Notes: generated by a model from the sequence alone, not told the origin. DNA of 64,000 nucleotides from Borreliella californiensis (GCF_014205885.1 NZ_JACHFB010000004.1:1-64000); one strand, 5' to 3'. Positions 28,475 through 37,471 are shown, numbered from the stretch's first letter. Numbers and translations are program-made.

Positions 28475-29365
28475 CTATTTATTAAAAATTTCACTAGGGT
28501 ATTTATTATTCATCAAATCAATAGGAAGCTTTAATTTTTCTTTTGATAAATCTGGATACTTGGCAAATATTAGCTTAACAACATCATTAAATAGCTTTAG
28601 ATCTAATACAATTTCATGGGTTTTATCCTCACTAGTTTGCCTATCTTTTATAGTAAGATAGGCAAGTATATAATTACATTTACTCTTTTTTATAAAAAGA
28701 GTAAAAAAATCTGTTAAAGCATCATTAAAAACCCCAAAATTATATGAATTAATATATCCAGCCTCTCTTGAAACTTCTTTCAAAGTAATTTTAGCAAAAC
28801 CATCAGTTCTATATTTCTCAAAATCAAAATTCACTCCTTCAAAAATTAACTTTAGATTTTTAACTTCATATCTTTTTTCAAACTCTTTGGTTGACTCAAA
28901 TGCTATTATTTTAGCTATTGGAACCTTTATACCCATTATTTTATAGTTATCATCATTGATATGATAAGTGTAGCCACTAAACAATGACCAAGAAAAAGTT
29001 TTAAGTCGAATGGGCGAAAAAATATACGAATATTTAAGCCCTTTAAGATCTTCAATTAAATTATTATATCTGTCTTTTATAGCCCTTAAATTATTAGGTT
29101 TTATCCATGTAACACTTTTTGCGAATAGTCCACCCTGAACTTCTCCTTCTTTTATTTCGCTTGACCCAAATTCTTCATTAATACAGGAAATATTTTTAAT
29201 ATCTTCTTCATTATCTTCTTTAATATCTTTTTCATTATTCTCTTCACTTAGCTCAAAGTCCAAACCTTCAGTTTTGATGTTTTTTAAAGAATTTGATCCT
29301 ACAACACAAGAATAAAAAAATGATATAATGAAAAATATATTCAAAATACTTATACTCTTTTTCAT
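28475..29365 (-). CDS. PF12-like lipoprotein (BBG01/BBK01/BB0844 type)
   Basis: Intact 296-residue protein; leader MKKSISILNIFFIISFFYSC with lipobox Cys20. An acidic low-complexity stretch (ENNEKDIKEDNEEDIKN, about residues 42-58) is followed by a globular region: LFAKSVTWIKPNNLRAIKDR, FSPIRLKTFSWSLFSGYTYH and YPDLSKEKLKLPIDLMNNKY. I recall this as paralogous family 12, lipoproteins found near plasmid ends and on the chromosome end, function unknown. A degraded copy is at 18740-18994. Alone on its strand, so probably monocistronic. Confidence 0.65.
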   Translation of the reverse strand: MKKSISILNIFFIISFFYSCVVGSNSLKNIKTEGLDFELSEENNEKDIKEDNEEDIKNISCINEEFGSSEIKEGEVQGGLFAKSVTWIKPNNLRAIKDRYNNLIEDLKGLKYSYIFSPIRLKTFSWSLFSGYTYHINDDNYKIMGIKVPIAKIIAFESTKEFEKRYEVKNLKLIFEGVNFDFEKYRTDGFAKITLKEVSREAGYINSYNFGVFNDALTDFFTLFIKKSKCNYILAYLTIKDRQTSEDKTHEIVLDLKLFNDVVKLIFAKYPDLSKEKLKLPIDLMNNKYPSEIFNK

Positions 29366-29699
29366 AAAATTCTTCTTGTTTTAATTAATTTCTAAAGCAT
29401 TACTCCATTAATTTAATATTAAAAATTCATAAAACATTTTTTTATTATACCCAGAAGAGAGTTGGCTAAAAAAAATGAACTACTTATTCTATAATCTTTA
29501 ATTTAGAAATAGTAGCTCATCTAAGTAATTTTACTAGTATTAAAATGAAAAATTAATCATATATTTATTATTTCTATTTTTAGGTTAAAAATATTTACAA
29601 ATATTTATACTTAAAGCTTGATTTTTTGCCAAAAACGAATCTTGGTTTTATTCAATAACTAGGAAGAAACTTTTTAATAAACTCGATTAAGAATAGAAT
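29366..29699. other. Intergenic region with an inverted-repeat element
   Basis: Between the PF12 start and the PF49 relic. Contains the imperfect inverted repeat at 29475-29520 and no recognisable coding relic. Confidence 0.4.
29475..29520. repeat. Imperfect 46-bp inverted repeat with TTTAGAAATAGTAG core
   Basis: ATGAACTACTTATTCTATAA pairs imperfectly with the reverse complement of TTAGAAATAGTAGCTCAT. Best-preserved member of the dispersed family. Confidence 0.5.
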
Positions 29700-29728
29700 A
29701 ATTTTTGACACCTTGGGTGTCAAAAATT
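29700..29728. promoter_or_regulatory. 13-bp-arm palindrome upstream of the PF49 relic (candidate parS/operator)
   Basis: AATTTTTGACACC and GGTGTCAAAAATT flank a 3-base loop. It stands just before the PF49 pseudogene, the same relative place as the palindromes at 9124 and 20349, but its sequence is different. Confidence 0.5.
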
Positions 29729-29744
29729 AAAAAAATATATTTTT

Positions 29745-30063
29745 AAATACTAATCAGGATAAAAATCTAGTAATCTAAAGCGAATTAAAAGAACAATTAA
29801 AATTAAAGTTATAAGATGCTATTAATAATAAAGTTAAAGAAAAAGACCTTTATAAATATGATGGTTTCAAAAGTTTTGAACAGTTTATAAAATCTTTTGT
29901 AGTAGTAAAAACTCAGGCCTATATGTATTTAAAAGTTTATGAAAAAGTTTTAAAAAGTGCTATTTCTATTGATAATATTAAATAAATAGCATTTATCAAC
30001 TTTTATCAATATTTACAAAAAAATGATTTTATTGATATCCATAAAGCTACGCAAGAAAAAATA
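29745..30063 (+). pseudogene. PF49 partition gene relic (third partition locus)
   Basis: Reads NTNQDKNL, then SELKEQLKLKL, a stop, INNKVKEKDLYKYDGFKSFE, QFIKSFVVVKTQAYMYLKVY and EKVLKSAISIDNIK, closely paralleling the PF49 at 19712-20332. About a dozen residues between INNK and the DLYKYDG motif are deleted, and two in-frame stops are present. No PF32 or PF50 relic is recognisable beside it. Confidence 0.75.
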
Positions 30064-31219
30064 ATTTAAATGGTGTAAAGATTTAAAAAAAACAAGTTAA
30101 AGGATTTCTATATACAAAGGATAAGATAAAAGAAGAAGAGTGGCCTGGAGTTTTTGGAAAATTTGGATCAGGAATTTATCTAAAAATAGGAATTAATGTA
30201 AGCTTTATGGACATCTATAAGGGCAAGTTGAAGATCTAATAAAATTAAAAGAGATTGATAAAAAATCAAGAATTAGAGGATAAAATAGAGAAAATGATCC
30301 CAAACCTCTCTTTTAGAATATATTCTAAGTATGAAAAAGAAATAAAAGAATTTAAGAAAAAACTTAAAAGATAGATAATGGCGACAAGGCAATAAGCCAA
30401 GGGCAAGTTGCAGCCAAAGTGTTTATTTTTTAGAAGATACACTCAGCTCTAGGCTTCTTTCTATCAATTCTTTTATTGTCCTTATTATATTTGAAGAAAA
30501 ACTAGCAAGCTTTTCTGTATTTTAAATTTGCTGAGGTACAACACTAAAAAATTCCTAAAAACGCCTATAACATTATTTATTTTAGTATTATTAATAATAA
30601 GTTTTAGTTTTTCAAGACCAGATTTAAATAAGGTTTGTTAATTTTCTTAATTTCAATATAGCCTGCTTTTATTTGTTTTAAATACATAATCATGTGATTC
30701 AGTCTCCTATTTTTATTTCACTTTGACTCATGTTGATTACTAATACTTTAATTTTGATTAATTTTATTAAAGTCATTAAGTAGATTTTTAAATTTAGTTC
30801 TATTGGTATGCTTAGTTTTTACATCTTGTGAGGGTTTTTCAAGATTATCTATATTTTTTTAAATAAAGAGCCCATCTTTAAAGAATATATCATTAATAAT
30901 ATTAAATCTATTGAATTAATATTATTAAATTAAAGATTGTAGAAATAGCAGTTTGATTATTACTAGAATTTAATCATAATATTGGCTTTTAAATTTATTA
31001 ACAATCTAAAATAGCATCTTCAAGGCATCTTATTTCTGCTAGAAGGGAGTTTCTATAAACATCATAAAGGAGCATATTTATAAAACTAATAAATCAATTT
31101 GACAAAGCTTGTTTCCACCTAAAGTTTATGTAAATTATAGATGGAAAATTCTTTGTAATCTTTAGTTAAAATATTAAGTCTGCCTTTTGTTGAAGATAGT
31201 TTTTTGCATTATAACAATT
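30064..31219. other. Degenerate region with unassigned coding relics
   Basis: Plus strand: KEEEWPGVFGKFGSGIYLKI then NVSFMDIYKGKLKI near 30140-30240, and IPNLSFRIYSKYEKEIKEFK near 30300-30370. Minus strand about 30720-30420: KLASFSSNIIRTIKELIERS and FKSGLEKLKLIINNTK. All lack starts or contain stops; families not recognised. A TGTAGAAATAGCAGTT element lies near 30933. Confidence 0.4.
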
Positions 31220-32062
31220 TCAATACATAACCTTTAAGGTATGTATTGAAAATATGTCGCTTTTTATCTTTTCTGATTCTTCCCTTTTTTTTATAAGTTG
31301 TTTGTAAAGTTCAATTACATGAGATTTGAGCTTAGTGGAATTTGTTTTTATAAAATTTTTATTATTTTGATAATCTAATAAAAGTTGGTTTAACATTTCT
31401 GAAACGATTGTTTTTGTAGATAATAATTCCTCAAATGAATTTTTAAGCTTCTCTAAGTCTAAAGTGTCTAGTTTATCTATAGTGTTTTTTTTGGAATATA
31501 GATAAACAATCACGTCGTCAATAGCACTTCCAAATCCGTTAAAGATACTAAATAGGCTTTGTGTTTGTTCTGATAATATTATAATTTCTGAAAGTTCCTT
31601 TAATTTATTAGTGTCAATAGCATTTAAGGTGGCATAAATATATTTTCTATATTTTTTAGATTTCTCGCTATTATTGGCTATCTTTTCACCTGATAAATTT
31701 TCCATCCAAACTAATTTTTTGAAAGCCAATATTCCATATTGGTCTGAAGGTTCTTTTTCTAATTTTTTTACATATTTTTCTCTATCTATATTAGCTATTT
31801 CTATTAAATTTCTTAGATCGTCAATCGGTGTGTTTTTTATTCTTTTATTAGGGACTTCTTCTTGATTTAGATTTACTTCTTGATTTAGATTTACTTCTTG
31901 ATTTAGGTTTACTGCTGTTTTAGTTTCTAATCCCTCTTTATTGGATTTTAGTTTTTTTTTATTAGATTGATCCTTCATATCTTTTTGATTGGTGTTAAAA
32001 TCTGGATTGCAAGCATTTAAAAATAAAAAAACAAATATGCTTACAATTATATTATATTTCAC
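31220..32062 (-). CDS. PFam54 (P35-like) surface lipoprotein
   Basis: Intact 280-residue lipoprotein with GGAG upstream. Leader MKYNIIVSIFVFLFLNAC (Cys18), then PDFNTNQKDMKDQSNKKK, three copies of NLNQEV/E (residues about 53-70) as a tether, and the helical PFam54 domain: TPIDDLRNLIEIANIDREKY, QYGILAFKKLVWME, IYATLNAIDTNKLKELSEII and a C-terminal ELYKQLIKKREESEKIKSD. PFam54 includes CspA and BBA64; the BBI36/38/39-like leader here suggests the P35 branch, for which factor H binding is not established. A 60-bp near-palindrome lies just upstream. Confidence 0.85.
   Translation of the reverse strand: MKYNIIVSIFVFLFLNACNPDFNTNQKDMKDQSNKKKLKSNKEGLETKTAVNLNQEVNLNQEVNLNQEEVPNKRIKNTPIDDLRNLIEIANIDREKYVKKLEKEPSDQYGILAFKKLVWMENLSGEKIANNSEKSKKYRKYIYATLNAIDTNKLKELSEIIILSEQTQSLFSIFNGFGSAIDDVIVYLYSKKNTIDKLDTLDLEKLKNSFEELLSTKTIVSEMLNQLLLDYQNNKNFIKTNSTKLKSHVIELYKQLIKKREESEKIKSDIFSIHTLKVMY
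31857..31910. repeat. Three 18-bp tandem repeats inside the PFam54 gene
   Basis: Unit ACTTCTTGATTTAGATTT (plus strand) three times with one or two changes, encoding NLNQEV three times in the lipoprotein tether. Copy number likely varies among strains. Confidence 0.8.
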
Positions 32063-32100
32063 AAATATTCTCCTTATTTATAATCTTACATTTAATATAA

Positions 32101-32160
32101 TAAAATAATCAATATAAGATTATAATATAATTATATTACAATCTTATATTGATTATTTTA
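32101..32160. promoter_or_regulatory. 60-bp near-perfect palindrome upstream of the PFam54 gene
   Basis: Outer arms TAAAATAATCAATATAAGAT and its reverse complement, inner core TAATATAATTATATTA, with a single mismatched pair (A opposite C). It starts 39 bases before the gene's ATG. Inverted repeats are known 5' of some P35-type genes and could be a regulator-binding site or cruciform. Confidence 0.75.
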
Positions 32161-32438
32161 GTATTCATAATAATATTTTCATTACCAGAAGTTTTATATT
32201 ATTTTGAGCTTTTTTAAAAAATTTATTTTGATATAAATTTAATTAAATTTGTTTATTTTAATAATAGTATGTGTTATTTGTGAATAGATTTTAATAATTA
32301 TTGTGTTAAAGATTTAAAAACTTTGAAATTGTAAATAATTTGTAGAGTATTTTAAGGTATTATCGAATGGTTCTGTGAAGTTATTCTAATGAAAGTATTT
32401 AAACAAATAAACCGAAAGGTAACTACCATGTTGATGTA
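32161..32438. other. AT-rich spacer
   Basis: No gene recognised between the palindrome and the TnpA relic. Confidence 0.4.
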
Positions 32439-32822
32439 ATATGAATTTATTTGTAGATTTAGTATCTATGGTCGTTGTTTAGTATAGATCTATTGAAAAA
32501 TAAGTGAATTCTAGTTTTTAAAAGGTATAGCAACATTAAAATGATCAAATAATCCACCCAGGTGCTTTATTAAAGATCTTGAAGGACGGTCATCTTTAGT
32601 ACATTTTTAGTAAATAAAAGGGAATAATTTCTGGACTAAATAAGGTTTTTAGCAATACTTGTCTAAATAAGTAAAATATTTTTTTGTTATAAATCTTAAA
32701 GTTACTGTTTTTAGAGTATTAATAAATTTAGAAGGGTGTATATCGGGAGCAAATTCTAGTAATAAATGAATATGATCTTTATCATTGTTGAATTTATTGA
32801 AAGTTATTTTGTCAACCGATTT
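32439..32822 (-). pseudogene. IS200/IS605-family TnpA relic
   Basis: Minus strand reads KITFNKFNNDKDHIHLLLEF, APDIHPSKFINTLKTVTLRF and KKYFTYLDKYC followed by a stop and KPY. The H-I-H motif and the layout are those of the HUH single-strand transposase TnpA. Upstream N-terminal codons and the region with the catalytic Tyr are missing or frameshifted; the segment SLIKHLGGLFDHFNVAIPFK further on is of uncertain origin. Non-functional. Confidence 0.7.
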
Positions 32823-32829
32823 ATCTAGA

Positions 32830-32857
32830 AATTAAGTTTTTAATTAAAAACTTAATT
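32830..32857. terminator. Perfect 28-bp palindrome with T run, upstream of RM enzyme 2
   Basis: AATTAAGTTTTTAA and its exact reverse complement, followed by TTTTT; a good intrinsic terminator that insulates the RM gene from upstream transcription. Confidence 0.65.
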
Positions 32858-32940
32858 TTTTTAGAATATATTGTTAGTATTAATAATATATGGAAAAGAT
32901 TTGTAAACAATGTAAATGGATTTTTTATAAAGCATAGATA

Positions 32941-35900
32941 ATGAAAACTAATGATATCGTAAAAACAAACAATCCTAATGTATCTCTTTATAAACAATTA
33001 TCAAAGGACTTTATTAAAAGGGAAAATACTAATAAACTAAAAGACCTTTTTATTCTTATAAAAAACAAACTTTCTTCAATAGACGACAATTCAACAGAAG
33101 CAAATATAGAGTCTTTGCTAAAGTCTATATTTGAAGAGCTAAATTATTCAGTAGAACAACAAAAAGCTGGGCAAATAGAAGGAGTAGAGTCTAGAATAGA
33201 TATACTACTTTTTGAAAATGATAAAGACAAAGTAGATTTTAATAATAAAGTAAAAGAAGCTAAAAAAAATAATGAACCCATTCCTGTTGAAAATATCTTG
33301 CTTATAGCAGAAATTAAGCGTCCAGCATTTAGTTTTTATACTAAAGATAAAGTAAAAGAAGCAGAAGATCAGCTATATAGATATCTAAATCAATATCAAA
33401 AACATTATGGAATACTTTCTAATGGAAAGGTATGGAGATTGTATGACAAATCAAAAGTACTTTATGGAGAAAAAAGATATATTGAGTTTAATTTTTCTAA
33501 AATTGAAGAAAAAGAAGAATATAAGGAACAAGAATGGTTTGTTTTATTCATCTACCTTATAAGAAAAGAAAGATTCTTAAAAAAAAGTAACATAATAGAA
33601 GTTGAAAAAGAACAAATAAACAAAGAAAAAGAGATAATTCAAAAAACCTTAAGAGAGATACTTTATGAGAGACCCGACGATTCTATAGTATTTAAAATTG
33701 CAAAAAATATATATGACAAAGAATTTAAAGTGTCAGGCAAAGAAATTACCGGGCATATTTTAGCTAGCATACTTGAAGAGTCAATTATTTTTATTTTAAG
33801 AATATTTTTTATTGCATATATTGAAGATAATGAAATTTTTAAGAAAATTTTAGAAGAAAACAAGTTATACAGATCTTCTATATCTTTTAGGTATTTTTTT
33901 TATGATGAAAATACAAAAAAGAAATTAGGATATAAAAAAATAATAACAATTTTCAATTTACTTGATAAAGGAAGTGATGCAATAAAGTTTCCTATATTTA
34001 ATGGAGGGTTGTTTTCAGAAGATAAGGTTAAATATTTAAATAATGAAAGTTTGCTTAGCATTAGTGAACTTGAAGAAATACTAGTTAAAATACTTTTCTT
34101 TGAAGAAAAAAACATTAAAGATGAAAAATTTGTAGAGTATTCAAGGTTAGATCCCAAAAGTTTTGGAGAATTATATGAAACTCTACTTGAATATGACCTT
34201 AGAATTGCAGATACTACCGTTCATCGTATTATTGAAGACGGAGTTTATCTCATTCGTACCGAAGAAGAGCTTGTAAACAAAAAAGCAAACAAAGTTGCTA
34301 CATACTATAAAGGCAATATTTATCTTACATCTAGATCACTTGATAGAAAAAAGAGTGGAGCATATTATACCCCAGATGATTTAACTGATTTTATGGTTAT
34401 ATCATCAATTGAAGAGCAGCTTAAAACCAAATCTCCTTTAGATATAAAAATTATTGACAATTCTTGTGGATCAGGGCATTTTTTGATTTCTTGTCTAGAT
34501 TACTTAACAGAAAAAGTATGGCACGAGCTAGATAAATTTGAAGATGTAAGAAAAGAGCTTGATAAAGAATATAGAGCTATTTTGAAAGAAAGTGAAGAGT
34601 ATGGTGTTCAGGATAGTATAAGTAAAGAATTAGTACTTAAAAGGATGTTGCTAAAGAAGTGTATTTATGGTGTTGATATTAATCCTATTTCGGTTGAAAT
34701 TACTATGCTAAGTTTATGGATTAATACCTTTGTTTTTGGAACACCACTAAGCTTTATTGAACATCACATAAAAGTAGGAAATGCTCTCTTGGGATATACC
34801 AAAGATGAATTTTTTGATATTACAAAAAAGAAATTTGAAAGTGGATTTTCTTTATTTAGGAAAAGAATTAAAGAAATTACAACTATTTTAGAAGATAACT
34901 ATCAAAAAATTAAAGGGATTAACGATACTACTAAAGAAGATATAGAAAAATCTAAAAAGATATACAAAGAATATGAAGAAAGTGAATATATAGATAATTT
35001 AAAAATAATATTTTCTTTAATCAAACTTTATTCATTATCTTTTGACAAATCTTTGAATATAGAATTTAGTGATATTACAGATGTAATTAGTTTAATTGAA
35101 AATATTTTGGGCAGTAAGACTTCTAGTGAAGATAAAGAGAAAATGGAGAAAATTAGGAAATTAAGTAGCTACTATAAATTTTTTCACTATGGAATTGAGT
35201 TTCCAGATATTCAGAAAGGCTTTGATATTGTAATTGGAAATCCACCATGGGAGAAAACCAAGTTTAATGAAGCAGAGTTTTTCTCAAAACATATTCCCGG
35301 CTATAGGAAATTAAGCATAAAAGAACAAAATGAAATAAAGCAAGAAATACTTAATAAAGATAATCATCCTTTGAGCATTGAATATAATGAAGAAAAAAAC
35401 AGCATAAGTACTATTAACAATATTTATAAAAGTGATTTTAAAAACTTTACCAGTGGTGGTGATCCAAATCTTTTTAGATACTTTGTTACATTTAATTTAA
35501 AACTAATAAAAGAAAAAGGCAATTTAACTTATTTGGTTCCTTCAAGTCTTTGGAGTGAATTTAGCTCAAAAACATTAAGAAAGCATATATTTGCTAACTA
35601 TAGACTTAATTATATTTATCAATTTGAAAATAAAAAAAGATTTAAAGATGTGGATTCTCGTTTTAAATTTGTAATATTTCAACTTAGCAATACTAAAACC
35701 CCCACATCAAGCTTTAAGGCAAAATTCATGATTCAAAACGATGATAATATTATTAAAGAAATAACTGGTGATTTAAAAGATAATAAATACGATCCTTATA
35801 GAGGAATTGAGTTAAGTATAGATCAAATTAAAGAACTATCTCCTATACAAGAATCAATAATTGAATTTAAAGATAATGAAGAATTTAGCTTAATTAACAA

Positions 35901-36756
35901 AATATTTAGTCAATTTAGTACTCTGAGTGAAGAGTATATTGATTTTAAACAAGGACTAAATTTAACAATTTATAAAGCATTCTATAAAGAATATAATAAT
36001 GAAAACTTTATATTTCTTTATTCTGGAGCTAATATTTATCAGTTTAATTCAAGATTTTTTGAAGATAAAGATGCAAAAGAAAGCTCTAAATTGTTATGGA
36101 TATATAAAGAAGATTTAGAAAACATATTAACCAAAGACGAGCAGTATCAATCTGAAAGAATATTATATAGAGATATTGCAAGAAATACAGACATAAGAAC
36201 TATGATTAGTACACTTTCTCCTAAAAATTGTTATTGTGTGAATTCAATGTATATAAATTGTGAGAAAACACCAATATCCATTTATAAAAAATTATTTATT
36301 ATATCGATTTTTAATTCATTTGTATTTGATTTTATGATTAGAAGATTTGTTAATATACATGTTCAAAAATCATGTTTATATCAATGTTCAATACCTCAAC
36401 CCGAAGAAAAAGAAATTTTAAGCAATTCTTTATATTTAAATCTTATAAAAAACACTTCTCTATTGATAGTTAAAAATGATCCCGAGAACTTTAAATATTT
36501 ACTTTATTTAGAACATTTTGAGTTTAATAAAGAAAAAGTTGATAAAATACTAAATTTAAATGTGGAAGATGAATTTTTTAAAGAAAAAGAAAATGAAAAT
36601 AACTTTATTGTAGCCAGTCTTTACTCATTAACCAAAGAAGATTTTATCACATTGCTTAGAGATTTTAAGGTATTGAAAAACAAAAAAGGGGAAGAGTATA
36701 TTTCTTCTTTAATAAAAGGATATGAGAATTATTTACTAAATAATAAAATTTTTTAG
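32941..36756 (+). CDS. Type IIG restriction-modification enzyme 2 (BBE02/BBQ67-like)
   Basis: 1271 residues with the same plan as enzyme 1: nuclease EIK in LIAEIKRPAF (EXK), KKSGAYYTPDDL, motif I NSCGSGHFL near 507 and motif IV NPPW at 767-770. By eye most of the chain is nearly identical to enzyme 1, and differences cluster after residue 870: SSLWSEFSSKTLRKHIFAN against SAIWNESSSRILRKHIFAH, QGLNLTIYKAFYKEY against KGLDPSIKNRKSLLKEY, and a shorter C-terminus (LLNNKIF). That is where target recognition is expected, so specificity may differ. Last gene before the telomere. Upstream bases resemble those of enzyme 1. Confidence 0.92.
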   Translation: MKTNDIVKTNNPNVSLYKQLSKDFIKRENTNKLKDLFILIKNKLSSIDDNSTEANIESLLKSIFEELNYSVEQQKAGQIEGVESRIDILLFENDKDKVDFNNKVKEAKKNNEPIPVENILLIAEIKRPAFSFYTKDKVKEAEDQLYRYLNQYQKHYGILSNGKVWRLYDKSKVLYGEKRYIEFNFSKIEEKEEYKEQEWFVLFIYLIRKERFLKKSNIIEVEKEQINKEKEIIQKTLREILYERPDDSIVFKIAKNIYDKEFKVSGKEITGHILASILEESIIFILRIFFIAYIEDNEIFKKILEENKLYRSSISFRYFFYDENTKKKLGYKKIITIFNLLDKGSDAIKFPIFNGGLFSEDKVKYLNNESLLSISELEEILVKILFFEEKNIKDEKFVEYSRLDPKSFGELYETLLEYDLRIADTTVHRIIEDGVYLIRTEEELVNKKANKVATYYKGNIYLTSRSLDRKKSGAYYTPDDLTDFMVISSIEEQLKTKSPLDIKIIDNSCGSGHFLISCLDYLTEKVWHELDKFEDVRKELDKEYRAILKESEEYGVQDSISKELVLKRMLLKKCIYGVDINPISVEITMLSLWINTFVFGTPLSFIEHHIKVGNALLGYTKDEFFDITKKKFESGFSLFRKRIKEITTILEDNYQKIKGINDTTKEDIEKSKKIYKEYEESEYIDNLKIIFSLIKLYSLSFDKSLNIEFSDITDVISLIENILGSKTSSEDKEKMEKIRKLSSYYKFFHYGIEFPDIQKGFDIVIGNPPWEKTKFNEAEFFSKHIPGYRKLSIKEQNEIKQEILNKDNHPLSIEYNEEKNSISTINNIYKSDFKNFTSGGDPNLFRYFVTFNLKLIKEKGNLTYLVPSSLWSEFSSKTLRKHIFANYRLNYIYQFENKKRFKDVDSRFKFVIFQLSNTKTPTSSFKAKFMIQNDDNIIKEITGDLKDNKYDPYRGIELSIDQIKELSPIQESIIEFKDNEEFSLINKIFSQFSTLSEEYIDFKQGLNLTIYKAFYKEYNNENFIFLYSGANIYQFNSRFFEDKDAKESSKLLWIYKEDLENILTKDEQYQSERILYRDIARNTDIRTMISTLSPKNCYCVNSMYINCEKTPISIYKKLFIISIFNSFVFDFMIRRFVNIHVQKSCLYQCSIPQPEEKEILSNSLYLNLIKNTSLLIVKNDPENFKYLLYLEHFEFNKEKVDKILNLNVEDEFFKEKENENNFIVASLYSLTKEDFITLLRDFKVLKNKKGEEYISSLIKGYENYLLNNKIF

Positions 36757-37149
36757 CATAAATAAGTTAATACAAAAAATAAAAAATAAGATTTAAATTT
36801 GAGAAATTATTTAGAAAAATAAAAGAATTAAGGTATTGCTTAAGATTTTTAAAATAAGATAATTTGGATAAAAAGAGTGTTGTAATATTTAAACCAATTA
36901 GAATAAATTCAAATGAATTTATTCTAAAAAAAATTTTCTGTTTGGCAGGGTTGCTTTTTTAAAAAAAGTTGCATACTAACATATTAGTATATGTATTTAT
37001 TTTTTAGAAAAGTCAAAAAAAATTTTAGTTTGAGATTTTCAGGTTAAAGTTTACTATTTTTGAAAAATACAAGTTAAAAATTTCAATTTTTGTATTAAAA
37101 TTTAGGATTTTTGAGTTAAATGTTGAGTTATTAGAGTTATTTAGAGTCA
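36757..37149. other. Subtelomeric region
   Basis: About 390 bases with no gene between RM enzyme 2 and the telomere: terminator-like hairpin at 36898-36927 and AT-rich sequence. Confidence 0.6.
36898..36927 (+). terminator. Hairpin terminator after RM enzyme 2
   Basis: TTAGAATAAATTCA and TGAATTTATTCTAA form a perfect 14-bp stem with a 2-base loop, followed by a run of As and TTTT; works on either strand. Confidence 0.65.
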
Positions 37150-37219
37150 GTCCAAAATGTATTTGTACTATTAAAAAATTAAATATTTAATTTTTTAATA
37201 GTACAAATACATTTTGGAC
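37150..37219. other. Replicated hairpin telomere junction (ResT-type site)
   Basis: The symmetry axis lies between 37184 and 37185, in AAAT/ATTT. Moving outward, each half reads an AT-rich stretch ending TTTTTTAA, then TAGTAC about 15 bases from the axis, then AAATACATTTTGG. Borrelia telomeres characteristically have an AT-rich axis followed by a TAGTATA-like box 3 at roughly this distance; here the box is TAGTAC. No open reading frame crosses it. In the cell this would be either a hairpin end or the dimer junction cut and resealed by the telomere resolvase ResT. The telomere type assignment is by eye. Confidence 0.82.
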
Positions 37220-37441
37220 TGACTCTAAATAACTCTAATAACTCAACATTTAACTCAAAAATCCTAAATTTTAATACAAAAATTGAAATTTTTAACTTGT
37301 ATTTTTCAAAAATAGTAAACTTTAACCTGAAAATCTCAAACTAAAATTTTTTTTGACTTTTCTAAAAAATAAATACATATACTAATATGTTAGTATGCAA
37401 CTTTTTTTAAAAAAGCAACCCTGCCAAACAGAAAATTTTTT

Positions 37442-37471
37442 TTAGAATAAATTCATTTGAATTTATTCTAA
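37442..37471 (-). terminator. Mirror copy of the RM 2 terminator
   Basis: Exact inverted copy of 36898-36927. Confidence 0.65.

Noticed and set aside
31857..31910. CRISPR-like array
   Set aside because: Three contiguous 18-bp units without spacers, inside a coding sequence, encoding a hexapeptide tether.
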